From Methanobrevibacter ruminantium (GTDB taxonomy: Archaea; Methanobacteriota; Methanobacteria; Methanobacteriales; Methanobacteriaceae): a stretch of 64,000 bases of DNA. A model generated the notes under the pieces. That model ran no database searches. It had not been told where the DNA came from and saw only the letters and a program-made list of their open reading frames with translations. Below, piece after piece: positions 19,550-27,851 of this stretch. Both the position numbers and the translations under genes were made by a program. The stretch lies in NCBI RefSeq assembly GCF_016294135.1, contig NZ_JAEDCO010000006.1, positions 3,712 to 67,711 of the forward strand. Reading direction: 5' to 3'. Numbering within the stretch: position 1 is the first letter of the stretch; every line of letters begins with the position of its first letter.

Positions 19550-19576
19550 ATTTGATCTATTCTTTCTTTTTTTATT
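19543..19576 (+). terminator. Terminator overlapping ferritin stop codon
   Basis: AGAATAGAT (19543-19551) pairs with ATCTATTCT (19555-19563), loop TTG, followed by TTCTTTTTTT. The TAG stop is in the left arm. Confidence 0.75.
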
Positions 19577-19770
19577 TTTTAATTTTATTCTAATTTATAT
19601 TTTTAACTATTTTTATCAAAAAATATAATTTTATTTAAATCCCTTATTTTTATGAAATAACCTCAATTTTATTGAATAATCATAATTTAACAATTAAAAT
19701 GAAAGTTAACTGTTAAAAAAACTATAATATTTATTTATAATAAAAATTAAGTATCAATTAAAGGTTTTTC

Positions 19771-19812
19771 ATGCCTGCAGAAAATATACCCAAAACTGGG
19801 GGCATAAAATGA
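19771..19812 (+). CDS. Possible 13-residue leader ORF
   Basis: ATG 19771 to TGA 19812, starting MPAENIPKTGG. Its stop overlaps the ATG of the next small ORF as ATGA, and the GGGGG run near its end is the ribosome-binding site of that ORF. This suggests translational coupling. The ORF is short enough to be chance. Confidence 0.25.
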   Translation: MPAENIPKTGGIK

Positions 19813-19928
19813 AAACTGAAATTGGAGAATTTCTTAAACATTCTTTTGAAGTCTTTAAAGAACATTTTAAAGATATTCTTGGATATTCATTAGAAATCTT
19901 GAAAATTTTCATTTTGCTAATGAAATAA
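19809..19928 (+). CDS. Small amphipathic peptide ORF (39 residues)
   Basis: Starts MKTEIGEFLKHSFEVF and ends with a hydrophobic stretch ILKIFILLMK. The N-terminal half has charged residues spaced as in an amphipathic helix, and the C-terminal half could sit at the membrane. GGGGG at 19798-19802 is a plausible ribosome-binding site. The ORF stands alone in the 706-base gap between ferritin and malate dehydrogenase. I do not recognise it. Confidence 0.45.
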   Translation: MKTEIGEFLKHSFEVFKEHFKDILGYSLEILKIFILLMK

Positions 19929-20013
19929 ATTTGAAACTTGTTGTTGAATTTTAAAAAAATTTTGTTTAATATTTTCATTGGGTAGTTTTTTTCCCTTCAT
20001 AAATAAGTAAAGA

Positions 20014-20022
20014 TTATATATT
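20014..20022 (+). promoter_or_regulatory. TATA box before a structured segment
   Basis: TTATATATT sits about 25-30 bases before the first hairpin of the element at 20041-20135. Confidence 0.35.
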
Positions 20023-20040
20023 CTAAAAATATAATATTAC

Positions 20041-20135
20041 TTAGAGTTTATTTCAAACTCCGGTTTATGGGAAAAATTTAAAGTTAAGAATTCTTTTGAA
20101 TTCTTATACTTTAAGTTTTAAAAACTATCTTTTTT
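20041..20135 (+). ncRNA. Candidate structured RNA with two hairpins
   Basis: GAGTTT (20044-20049) pairs with AAACTC (20055-20060). A second stem pairs 20078-20093 with 20098-20114: TTAAAGT plus TAAGAATTC against GAATTCTTA plus ACTTTAA, with one bulged base and a TTTT loop. The pieces are joined by a less A/T-rich linker CGGTTTATGGG. A TATA box is correctly placed upstream and a T-run follows after 20130. No protein is encoded. It could be an independent small RNA. A 5' leader of mdh is less likely, as mdh has its own spacer and ribosome-binding site further on. Confidence 0.4.
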
Positions 20136-20255
20136 TATATTATTTTAAAATTAATTTTGTTTTATTTTTAGTAAACTATTTTTATTAGAAATAAAAGAAT
20201 ATAACTATATTAAGTATGTTATTTTAATCAAAAGTAATCTTAAGGAGGCAAAAAC

Positions 20256-21212
20256 GTGGTAAAGGTAAGTGTAATGGGTTCAACCGGTGTAATAGGTAAA
20301 AACGTTACTTTCAAATTGGCTAGAGCAGATACAATAAGTGAAGTTGTATTGTTTGCAAGACCTGAAAGCATTGACAAGGCAAAGGGCCAAAGCTATGACA
20401 TGTATGATGCATTGGCTGCTGAAGATATCGATTGTTTACTCATCCCATCCTGCAATTATGAAGATCTTGCAGATTCCCAAATTGTATTGATTTCTGCAGG
20501 TGCTCCAAGGCATGAGGGGATGAGCAGAAGGGATTTGGCTTTCATAAATGGACAAATTGTATCAAACTATGCCAGACAAGTAGCTAAATATGCTCCAGAT
20601 GCCATTATCGTAGTTGCAACAAATCCTGTGGATGTAATGACCACAATTGCTTTGGACGCTTCAGGTTTCGATAGGGACAGGGTCATTGGTGTAGGAAACC
20701 ACTTGGATTCCTTAAGACTCAAAAATTACTTTGCAAGAAGATTGAACATCAACAGCAGTGAAATCCATACAAGGGTTATCGGTGAGCATGGTGACAATAT
20801 GGTTCCTCTTTTAAGTTCAACCACCATTGGAGGTATTCCTCTGAAATACTTTATTAGAGAGGTGGAATTGGACATTAAGGAGATCATTCATACTCTAAGA
20901 AATGCGGGAAATACAATCATTTCAAAGAAGGGTGCTACTGAATATGGTCCTGCCTATGCTATTTCTAATTTGATTATTACATTGATTACAAACTCCCATA
21001 AGATCTTGACTGTAAGCTTATACTTAGATGGTGAAATTGCTGGTGTCAATGGAGTTTCATTAGGTGTTCCTTCTGTTTTATCCAAAAAAGGAAATGCAAT
21101 GATTGTTCCTATTCATATGAGTGATTATGAGACTAAAAAGTTCCAAGCTGCTGCCGAACAGATTAGAAAGCTTACAGAAGAAGTCAGAGAAAGTCTAAAA
21201 GAATATAAATAA
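20256..21212 (+). CDS. mdh: Malate dehydrogenase (LDH/MDH family)
   Basis: Interconverts malate and oxaloacetate, in methanogens part of the reductive branch of the incomplete TCA cycle. The 318-residue protein starts with a GxxGxxG fold (MGSTGVIG). Arg85 in APRHEGMSRRDL sits at the position that selects malate over lactate. The catalytic GEHGDNMVPL holds the active histidine. GTG 20256 follows AAGGAGGC. The end of strand 2 reads LFARPE without the usual acidic residue, so NADP use is possible. Confidence 0.92.
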   Translation: MVKVSVMGSTGVIGKNVTFKLARADTISEVVLFARPESIDKAKGQSYDMYDALAAEDIDCLLIPSCNYEDLADSQIVLISAGAPRHEGMSRRDLAFINGQIVSNYARQVAKYAPDAIIVVATNPVDVMTTIALDASGFDRDRVIGVGNHLDSLRLKNYFARRLNINSSEIHTRVIGEHGDNMVPLLSSTTIGGIPLKYFIREVELDIKEIIHTLRNAGNTIISKKGATEYGPAYAISNLIITLITNSHKILTVSLYLDGEIAGVNGVSLGVPSVLSKKGNAMIVPIHMSDYETKKFQAAAEQIRKLTEEVRESLKEYK

Positions 21213-21330
21213 GCTTATTTTTCTTATTTTTTTACTATTTTTTACTATTAATTTTTCTTAATTTTTAAACATTTTTACCTAATTTTTAAATATTTTGCCT
21301 ATTTTTAAATATTAACCTAATTTTAATTAG

Positions 21331-22338
21331 CTATTTTACTCCAATAATGTTTTTTAAGTAAGGAACATTGCTGAATAGATATAAAAATCCCATTGGAACA
21401 AATAGGGTAACTAAAAGCAATATGATTGTCCAAAGATTGTAAGGCATTGTATTTTCAAAGATTTCAATTGTAACGGACAGGACTGCTACATGGACCAGAT
21501 AGATTCCATAGTTGTACTGAGCCACTTTTGTAATGAAATCCCTTATAATTCCTTTTGGATTTAAATTAATGTTCTTAAACAATAGGAAGACTCCTGCTGC
21601 ATTCAATGCCATGAATAGTGCATATCTGTCAAATCTGTAGATTAATGTTGTGCTGGAGAATAGGTATGAACATACCATCATGGATCCAATTGAAAAGAAT
21701 ATTAACAGTATTGCAAAGTATTTTTTGTTCAATAATTCCCTTTCAGTATATCTAAGGTAATATCCAAGGACAACAAGTCCGATAGGGCTTGTAAAGTAGC
21801 TAAGCTTTATTGGAAACGGCATCTTTAATGTAAAGTCAAATATGCATGTTATTAGCCAGAAAAACAGGAAATATTCCAATTCATTATTTTCTGAATGCTG
21901 TATCCATTTATTGAAAACAGGCATGATCAGGTATGTTCCAAGTATCATCCAAAAGAACCAATCCTGATAGAAATAGTTGTTTTTGCCTAATGCCCCTAAT
22001 GTAATCAAGCTAAAAAATCCACTTATTTTCAACGGATGTATGAAAGAATTGATGAAAACCAGACAAATTGATAGGAAGAATAACCAAAAGAGGAATGGGT
22101 AGATTATTCTTGGCAATCTCTTTGATAAGAATGACTTTATTGTCCAGTCCCTGCCTAATGACAAGGCTCCAGAGAGCATTAGAAATAGCGGAACTCCTAC
22201 TCTGAAGAAATTAATTATAAATGAGCAGACAAACCAGTTCAAGCTTGGAATTGCACCATAATCTGCAACTATCAAATGTCTGGTGCCTCCATCAAAAACA
22301 TGGACTAAAATTACTGAAATGATTGCCAATGCCCTCAA
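21331..22338 (-). CDS. Membrane acyltransferase (acyltransferase family 3), N-terminus frameshifted
   Basis: A 335-residue polytopic protein with about ten hydrophobic segments and the family 3 acyltransferase pattern. The open frame begins at TTG 22338, but the family N-terminus continues upstream in frame as FYFDALRALAI with no start codon. An ATG lies at 22367 in the neighbouring frame. One extra A in the AAAA run after it would join the two into MKKHIFYFDALRALAI. So the gene is frameshifted, phase-variable or mis-sequenced at 22361-22364. Such enzymes acylate sugars of cell-surface polymers. Confidence 0.85.
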   Translation of the reverse strand: MRALAIISVILVHVFDGGTRHLIVADYGAIPSLNWFVCSFIINFFRVGVPLFLMLSGALSLGRDWTIKSFLSKRLPRIIYPFLFWLFFLSICLVFINSFIHPLKISGFFSLITLGALGKNNYFYQDWFFWMILGTYLIMPVFNKWIQHSENNELEYFLFFWLITCIFDFTLKMPFPIKLSYFTSPIGLVVLGYYLRYTERELLNKKYFAILLIFFSIGSMMVCSYLFSSTTLIYRFDRYALFMALNAAGVFLLFKNINLNPKGIIRDFITKVAQYNYGIYLVHVAVLSVTIEIFENTMPYNLWTIILLLVTLFVPMGFLYLFSNVPYLKNIIGVK

Positions 22339-22367
22339 AGCATCAAAATAGAAGATATGCTTTTCAT
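22339..22367 (-). other. Displaced N-terminal codons of the acyltransferase
   Basis: ATG 22367 followed by AAAA. Beyond the A-run the downstream frame encodes HIFYFDA, matching the conserved N-terminus including the region of the catalytic histidine helix. Frame +1 from the ATG instead ends after a few codons. Confidence 0.6.
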
Positions 22368-22446
22368 TTTATCAAATAAAAATTTTTTCTGTTTGATTTA
22401 TTTTTAAAATCCAATCAATAATGTTTAATGGATATATTAAATTATT

Positions 22447-22489
22447 AAAAAAAGAAAATAAAGTTTATAATTGATTATAAATTATAAAC
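22447..22489 (-). terminator. Terminator overlapping stop of the ACT-domain gene
   Basis: On the minus strand GTTTATAAT pairs with ATTATAAAC (22463-22471 with 22481-22489), spanning the stop codon and followed by a T-run (22447-22453). Confidence 0.55.
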
Positions 22490-22909
22490 TTCTTCTGCAG
22501 GCACTAATGGTATTTTATAAGCATTTAAAATTGATACCAATTCATCCAAATCTTTGGACTGTAATAAAAGAATAGCTTTTTCAGACTTTTCATGAGTAAA
22601 TGCATAAAGGTATTCAAGGTCTATTCCCTCATCTTTCAAGATTTTTAGGATTGATGAAAGTCCGCCCGGAGTGTCATCTAGTTCCGCTCCAATGATTGGG
22701 GTGTTTTTAACGATGTAATCATTGCTTTCCAAAATTTCCTTTGCTTTTATAGGGTCTTGAACTACCAATCTTAAAATACCAAATTCAGTTGTGTCTGCTA
22801 AGAATAATGCTCTGATGTTTATGTCATTTTGAGCAAGCAAATCTAAAACATGATACAATTTCCCCATTTTATTTTCTAAAAATATAGATAGTTGTGTTAT
22901 CTTATACAT
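22475..22909 (-). CDS. ACT-domain protein
   Basis: The 144-residue protein consists of two ACT-like units: one from YKITQLSIFLENKMGKLYHVLDLLAQ and one from PGGLSSILKILKDEGIDLEYLYAF. ACT pairs bind amino acids. It starts 14 bases after the CoA ligase gene and is preceded by GGGGAG, so the two form an operon. It is likely the regulatory partner of that ligase. Confidence 0.9.
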   Translation of the reverse strand: MYKITQLSIFLENKMGKLYHVLDLLAQNDINIRALFLADTTEFGILRLVVQDPIKAKEILESNDYIVKNTPIIGAELDDTPGGLSSILKILKDEGIDLEYLYAFTHEKSEKAILLLQSKDLDELVSILNAYKIPLVPAEEVYNL

Positions 22910-22923
22910 ATTGTCTCCCCTGA

Positions 22924-24225
22924 TTAATGTAAATTACGTTTGTCAATTACTCTTTGTATTTTGCCTTTTGTGCTTCTTGGAATGCTTTTTGGTGCAACTA
23001 GGCTAACGTTAACTGCGATTCCAATCTCATTTTGAATGTATTCGCCGATTTTACGCTTTACACCGATCATCTCTTTAATGTCATCTGAGAAGAGAGATTC
23101 AGAAGCTTCAACCTTGATTTCAATTTCATCCATTATGTCCGGACGGGTAACGATGATTTGGTAGTGAGGCTCGATGTCACTGACCTTAAGAAGTGCCTTT
23201 TCGATTTGTGATGGGAATACAGCAACTCCCTTAACCTTGATCATGTCATCAGATCTTCCAGTGATCCTTTCCATTCTTGCAAGGGTCCTTCCACATGCAC
23301 AAGTGTCATAGTGAAGTGCAGTGAGGTCTTTTGTTCTGAATCTGATTATAGGCATGCTTTCCCTTTCAAGGTTGGTCAATACCAATTCTCCGTGAGTGCC
23401 TTCAGGCAAGGTGTTTCCAGTATTCGGGTCAATGATTTCAGGATAGAAGAAATCCTCCGCAATGTGCAAACCGTTCTGTGCAGGACATTCCATACCTACA
23501 CCTGGACCCATCAATTCGGTAAGTCCGTAGATATTGTAAGCCTTGGTCTTGAATGTGTCTTCGATTCTCTCTCTCATTTCAGCTGTCCACATTTCAGCTC
23601 CAAAACCAATTGCCTTAAGGCCGAGTTTTTCAAAGTCTATTCCTTCCTCTTTAGCCACTTCTCCAAGGTATATGCCATAGGAAGGGGTGAAAATAAGGCA
23701 GGTAGTTCCAAAGTCTGCCATGATTTCGACTTGCCTTCTTGTTTGGCCGGTTGAAATAGGGATGATTGTTGCCCCTAATCTATGAGCCCCATAGTGAACA
23801 CCGAATCCTCCTGTAAACAATCCGTAACCATGAGTGTTCTGTATGATATCGTCTTCATCAAGACCCATCATGGTAAGTCCTCTTGCAACGATTTCTCCCC
23901 AATTGTCAATGTCTCCTTGGGTGTATCCGCTTACAACAGGCTTTCCAGTAGTTCCAGAAGAGGAGTGTACCTCTATGATTTCCTTTTTATCAACTGCAAA
24001 CATTCCAAATGGATAACATGCTCTTAAATCATCTTTAGTAAGGAATGGCAACTTTTCAATATCCTTTAAGGTTTCTATGTCTTCAGGGAAAACATTTGCT
24101 TGAGTGTACTTTTCGGTATAAAATGGGATCTTGTCAAATGCCCTTTTTACAGTAGCTTGCAACTTCTTCAATTGAAGTTCAAAAATGTCTTCTCTTGACA
24201 TGCATTCAATTTCTTCATTCCACAT
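22924..24225 (-). CDS. paaK: Phenylacetate-CoA ligase family protein
   Basis: A 433-residue adenylate-forming enzyme with the AMP-binding motif SSSGTTGKPV, YGLTELMGPG and the C-terminal RGRSDDMIKVKG-like hinge (ITGRSDDMIKVKGV). The family activates aryl acetates to CoA thioesters. In methanogens it is thought to help recover aromatic amino acids from aryl acids together with indolepyruvate oxidoreductase. It is cotranscribed with the ACT protein. The exact substrate is unproven. Confidence 0.9.
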   Translation of the reverse strand: MWNEEIECMSREDIFELQLKKLQATVKRAFDKIPFYTEKYTQANVFPEDIETLKDIEKLPFLTKDDLRACYPFGMFAVDKKEIIEVHSSSGTTGKPVVSGYTQGDIDNWGEIVARGLTMMGLDEDDIIQNTHGYGLFTGGFGVHYGAHRLGATIIPISTGQTRRQVEIMADFGTTCLIFTPSYGIYLGEVAKEEGIDFEKLGLKAIGFGAEMWTAEMRERIEDTFKTKAYNIYGLTELMGPGVGMECPAQNGLHIAEDFFYPEIIDPNTGNTLPEGTHGELVLTNLERESMPIIRFRTKDLTALHYDTCACGRTLARMERITGRSDDMIKVKGVAVFPSQIEKALLKVSDIEPHYQIIVTRPDIMDEIEIKVEASESLFSDDIKEMIGVKRKIGEYIQNEIGIAVNVSLVAPKSIPRSTKGKIQRVIDKRNLH

Positions 24226-24312
24226 ATTCTAACCTTTTTGTTTCTGTGTAATTTTAGTAATTTTTATAATTGCAATATCTAATTCTATTATGTATTAATT
24301 TCTATAAATATT

Positions 24313-25083
24313 TTATATCAATCCTAAATTTTTCATATATTCAATGCTTTTTTCGATTGAATCTATAGAATATAACTCCAACATATAGATGCCATCATAG
24401 TTATTCTTAATAAAAATATCAAAGAACTCATTTACTGGAAAAGTCCCTTCACCTAATGTACGATGTGTGTCACCATCACCAAGATTATCATGGACATGTA
24501 TGTGTTTAATGGAGTTGAAGTAAATTTCATCTGGAGTGAACCCTGCAGTATGGGCATGACCAATATCTAAAGTCATTGGAAGCTCAAGTTCTGTCAATGT
24601 TTCGTTCAATAAGTTCACATCATGATACATGAACCCTTCTATATGAGGTAAGTTCTCAATGCATGCATTGGCGCCATTGTCTTTTGCATAATCACCAATG
24701 TCCTTTAGGGAATCCTTAGCTATTTCATAGATTATATCTTCCTTGCCTCTACCACTGAATGACACTATTCCTGGATGAACAACTACAATGTCACTATCAA
24801 TCATATTTGCCAAGTCAATTGACCTTTTGATTTCATTAACTGATAGTTTTGCTAATGCTGAATTCAGTGAAGCGATGTTCAGGTCAATGAATGGGGAGTG
24901 GATTGTATATTCCAAGGAATATGAGTTGATCATATCAATCATCTCTTCATCATCATTCAATTCTCTATATGGGTAATCATGCAATATTTCTACATATTCT
25001 ATGCATTTGCTGCTATCGAAGTATTCCAATGCCTCTTCCATTGTAATGTTCTCTGTAGCCAACATTGAAGCTCCTATTTTCAT
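24313..25083 (-). CDS. Sugar phosphate isomerase/epimerase-like TIM barrel
   Basis: A protein of the AP-endonuclease 2/xylose-isomerase-like superfamily. Metal-binding residues are visible in VVHPGIV, CIENLPH, TLDIGHAHTAG, HIHVHDNLGDGDTHRTLGEGTF and MLELY. The frame opens at 25101, but ATG 25083 has GAGG at a good distance and gives 256 residues starting MKIGASML. The substrate is unknown. Confidence 0.85.
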   Translation of the reverse strand: MKIGASMLATENITMEEALEYFDSSKCIEYVEILHDYPYRELNDDEEMIDMINSYSLEYTIHSPFIDLNIASLNSALAKLSVNEIKRSIDLANMIDSDIVVVHPGIVSFSGRGKEDIIYEIAKDSLKDIGDYAKDNGANACIENLPHIEGFMYHDVNLLNETLTELELPMTLDIGHAHTAGFTPDEIYFNSIKHIHVHDNLGDGDTHRTLGEGTFPVNEFFDIFIKNNYDGIYMLELYSIDSIEKSIEYMKNLGLI

Positions 25084-25160
25084 ATTTTGCCTCTTTTTCA
25101 TTATTTAATAAATATAATTATCTTAGATTGATATAATGGTTTATAGAAGTTATTCCACTA

Positions 25161-27302
25161 TCAATCTCTAACTCTTGCAATAACTCTTAATCCCTTATCC
25201 AAACCATCTATGATTTCTTCAGTCAAGTCAAGGTTCTTATGAAGCTTTACATAACCTCTTTTGCCTACAGTTGCTGTAAATAGGTATTTGTCCTCTAAAA
25301 GAATGTCAAAAGCACTGCCGACATATTTTTTGCCGATAGGCAATACGATATGGTCCTTTCTTATTTCAGGATAGAGCTCAAAGACTTCATAGTAGAATTC
25401 AGAGGTTTCTCCTTCTTCATAATCATCAAATTCATCTGACTCTTCGCTTAAGTCATAGTAATTGTCATTGCTGTAATCCTTTTTGCCTTCATCGATGAGG
25501 TAATTATCAATATTGTCATTATACTCTTTCAATTGGGACTTTTTGGACTTCTTATGCTTGTCTTTCTTAGCCTTTTTGGATTTGGACTTCCCGGATTTTT
25601 TTGAAAGTCTTTCAGCAAAACTGTCAGGTGCCTTTTCAAGAGGTTCAACATTCATGCTGATTCCAATCTCATTTTCAAGTTCAGCTATTCTTTTACCTCC
25701 TTTTCCAATGATTTTAGGAATGTATTTCTCGGTTATGTAAATGTTTACTCTCCTATCGCTTTCCATGCTCACTTCAATGGCTGCCTTTGGAGTTATCCTT
25801 TTCATGGTTCTTAGGATTTCCCTTTCCGCTATCATTTGGACAGGAGTCTTTTCCTGATTCATCTTTGCCTTTTTGGACTGTTCCACCATTCCAATATCCA
25901 TTACGATAGTCTGTTCACCATAAGTGTAAATCTCGTTGACTAATGTTCCTGTTTCAAAGTCCCTTACTTCAATTACAGGTCTTGCAAGATCTCTTTCTTC
26001 CATTCCACTTGGAACCTTTACAGTAAGCTTGTTTTCATAAATGGCTGATATTTCACCGTCTTCAATATAGATTGTAGTGTCTACGATTGATGGAATTGTA
26101 CCTAAGTCAACTCTGCTTGCAATCCTTTGAATTGCATCGATAGGCCTTGTTGCATGAACAACACCAATCATTCCGACACCTGCAAGTCTCATATCTGCAA
26201 ATATCTTGAAGTCATGGTTCTTTCTAAGCTCATCGTAAATTGTGAAGTCAGGCCTTACTAACAATAATATGTCTGCAGTGTTCTCCATATCCCCTTCAAG
26301 AGGTGCATATTGGGTAATTGTGTCTCCAACCTGCAAGTCTCTTGGAGATTCCATTGTTTTGACCACTTTGTTTAGGTATTCATCATAGAATTTAGCTATT
26401 GCCTGTGCAAATGTACTTTTTCCTGCTCCAGGTGAACCTGAAATGAGTATTCCCCTTGCACTGTTTGTTAGCCTTTCAATCAATTGACTTGATAAGTGGT
26501 ATTGGTCAAGTGAGACTTCAGCAACAGGCCTTACAGCAGTTATTTCCAGCGCTTCTGAGAAAGGAGGTCTTGCTATTGATATCCTAAGGTCTCTGGATTG
26601 CACTACAATTGCACCTTGCTTGTCCACTTCAAGGTATGTTTTTGCATCATACCTTTCCTTTTCAAGGATTTCCTCTGCAATAGCTTCCAACTGCTTGTAT
26701 GTGAATTTTTCATCTGCGAGCTTCACAAGTTCAATATGTCCTGGCTTTCCCTTTTTAGCCATAGGAACAACATTTTCCTTTAAATGAACACTCATTGTGT
26801 CATCATCAAAGAATTTGGCTATTTTCAAGTCTATTGCACCTTTATATTCCTGTGCATAGTATATGGTAGGAATTCCCTGCGCTTCAGCAGTTTTCGCTTG
26901 GATTTTATCGCTTGTTAAGAGTAATGCTAGTTCATCTTTAGCAACATCCCGGATTAATCCGTCTATTTCTCCAAGCTTTGCATTGTCCTTTTCAAATTTG
27001 GTAGGTCTTCTGCCGGTTATTTTGATTGATATTTCACCGATTTCAGCTAAATCCTGAAGTTTCTTTACATTCTTAAGGCCTCTGATGCCAGTTGGTCTTT
27101 GATTGTTAGCTTGATGTTCAAGTTCTGAGATTACAGCTTCCGGTATGATTATTTCAGGATAGTTCAATTCCTTTTCCTTAATGATCTTTTCCACATTTCC
27201 TTCAATGATTGCACTTGTATCCGGAACAATCCTTTTTATTTCATCATTCAATTCATCTTCATCATTATAATCGCTATTGTATTCATACTCATTAAAATTC
27301 AT
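25161..27302 (-). CDS. PIN domain / PilT-type ATPase / KH domain protein
   Basis: A 713-residue archaeal protein in four parts. A PIN nuclease-like domain spans about 25-150 with the first acidic residue in [11 protein letters not shown] PilT/VirB11-type ATPase has Walker [10 protein letters not shown] at 289-297. A single KH RNA-binding domain has GKGG at 533-536. A lysine-rich linker lies at about 568-590, followed by a C-terminal small beta domain. A role in RNA handling is likely but not known. A perfect AGGAGGTGA precedes the ATG. It lies downstream of hisS and hisI on the same strand. Confidence 0.9.
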   Translation of the reverse strand: MNFNEYEYNSDYNDEDELNDEIKRIVPDTSAIIEGNVEKIIKEKELNYPEIIIPEAVISELEHQANNQRPTGIRGLKNVKKLQDLAEIGEISIKITGRRPTKFEKDNAKLGEIDGLIRDVAKDELALLLTSDKIQAKTAEAQGIPTIYYAQEYKGAIDLKIAKFFDDDTMSVHLKENVVPMAKKGKPGHIELVKLADEKFTYKQLEAIAEEILEKERYDAKTYLEVDKQGAIVVQSRDLRISIARPPFSEALEITAVRPVAEVSLDQYHLSSQLIERLTNSARGILISGSPGAGKSTFAQAIAKFYDEYLNKVVKTMESPRDLQVGDTITQYAPLEGDMENTADILLLVRPDFTIYDELRKNHDFKIFADMRLAGVGMIGVVHATRPIDAIQRIASRVDLGTIPSIVDTTIYIEDGEISAIYENKLTVKVPSGMEERDLARPVIEVRDFETGTLVNEIYTYGEQTIVMDIGMVEQSKKAKMNQEKTPVQMIAEREILRTMKRITPKAAIEVSMESDRRVNIYITEKYIPKIIGKGGKRIAELENEIGISMNVEPLEKAPDSFAERLSKKSGKSKSKKAKKDKHKKSKKSQLKEYNDNIDNYLIDEGKKDYSNDNYYDLSEESDEFDDYEEGETSEFYYEVFELYPEIRKDHIVLPIGKKYVGSAFDILLEDKYLFTATVGKRGYVKLHKNLDLTEEIIDGLDKGLRVIARVRD

Positions 27303-27408
27303 ATTTTCACCTCCTTTGAGGTTTGATTAATTCAATAATTCTCATTTTAATAATCTTTTTATAGAGAGAATAATTTTATTATAAAATATTTTAACGATTT
27401 TCCTAATT

Positions 27409-27822
27409 TTATCTGTACATTTCCTTTGGATCAAATAATCTTTCAGAGATTATTTCAATATCATCATCGGTAAGATTGTCAATGTCAATATTCTCCTTAT
27501 CAATATCTATTTGCCTAAAGAAGCATGATCTGTATCCTTCATGGCATGCTGCACCTATTTGCTCAACCTTCATTATGATTGCATCTGCATCACAGTCAAT
27601 GTACATTTCCTTAACAGTCTGCACATTTCCAGAGTTTTCTCCCTTTAGCCATTGCTTTTTTCTTGAAGTAGAGTAGTAATGAGCCTTTTTGGTCTTCAAG
27701 GTTTGCTCTACCGCTTCCTTATTCATGAAAGCCACCATTAACACTTCATTAGTTTCATAGTCTTGGGCGATTCCAATCACCAGGTCTTCTCCACCCATAT
27801 TGAGTCTGAAATTTAATTCCAT
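27409..27822 (-). CDS. hisI: Phosphoribosyl-AMP cyclohydrolase
   Basis: Opens the purine ring of phosphoribosyl-AMP in histidine synthesis. The 137-residue monofunctional protein has the metal-binding IDCDADAIIMKVEQ and the cysteines of GAACHEGYRSCFFR. It starts 29 bases after hisS, with AGGTGA before the ATG, so histidine synthesis and histidine charging share a transcript. Confidence 0.95.
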   Translation of the reverse strand: MELNFRLNMGGEDLVIGIAQDYETNEVLMVAFMNKEAVEQTLKTKKAHYYSTSRKKQWLKGENSGNVQTVKEMYIDCDADAIIMKVEQIGAACHEGYRSCFFRQIDIDKENIDIDNLTDDDIEIISERLFDPKEMYR

Positions 27823-27851
27823 TTTTTCACCTTTTTTTTAGACATGGATTC

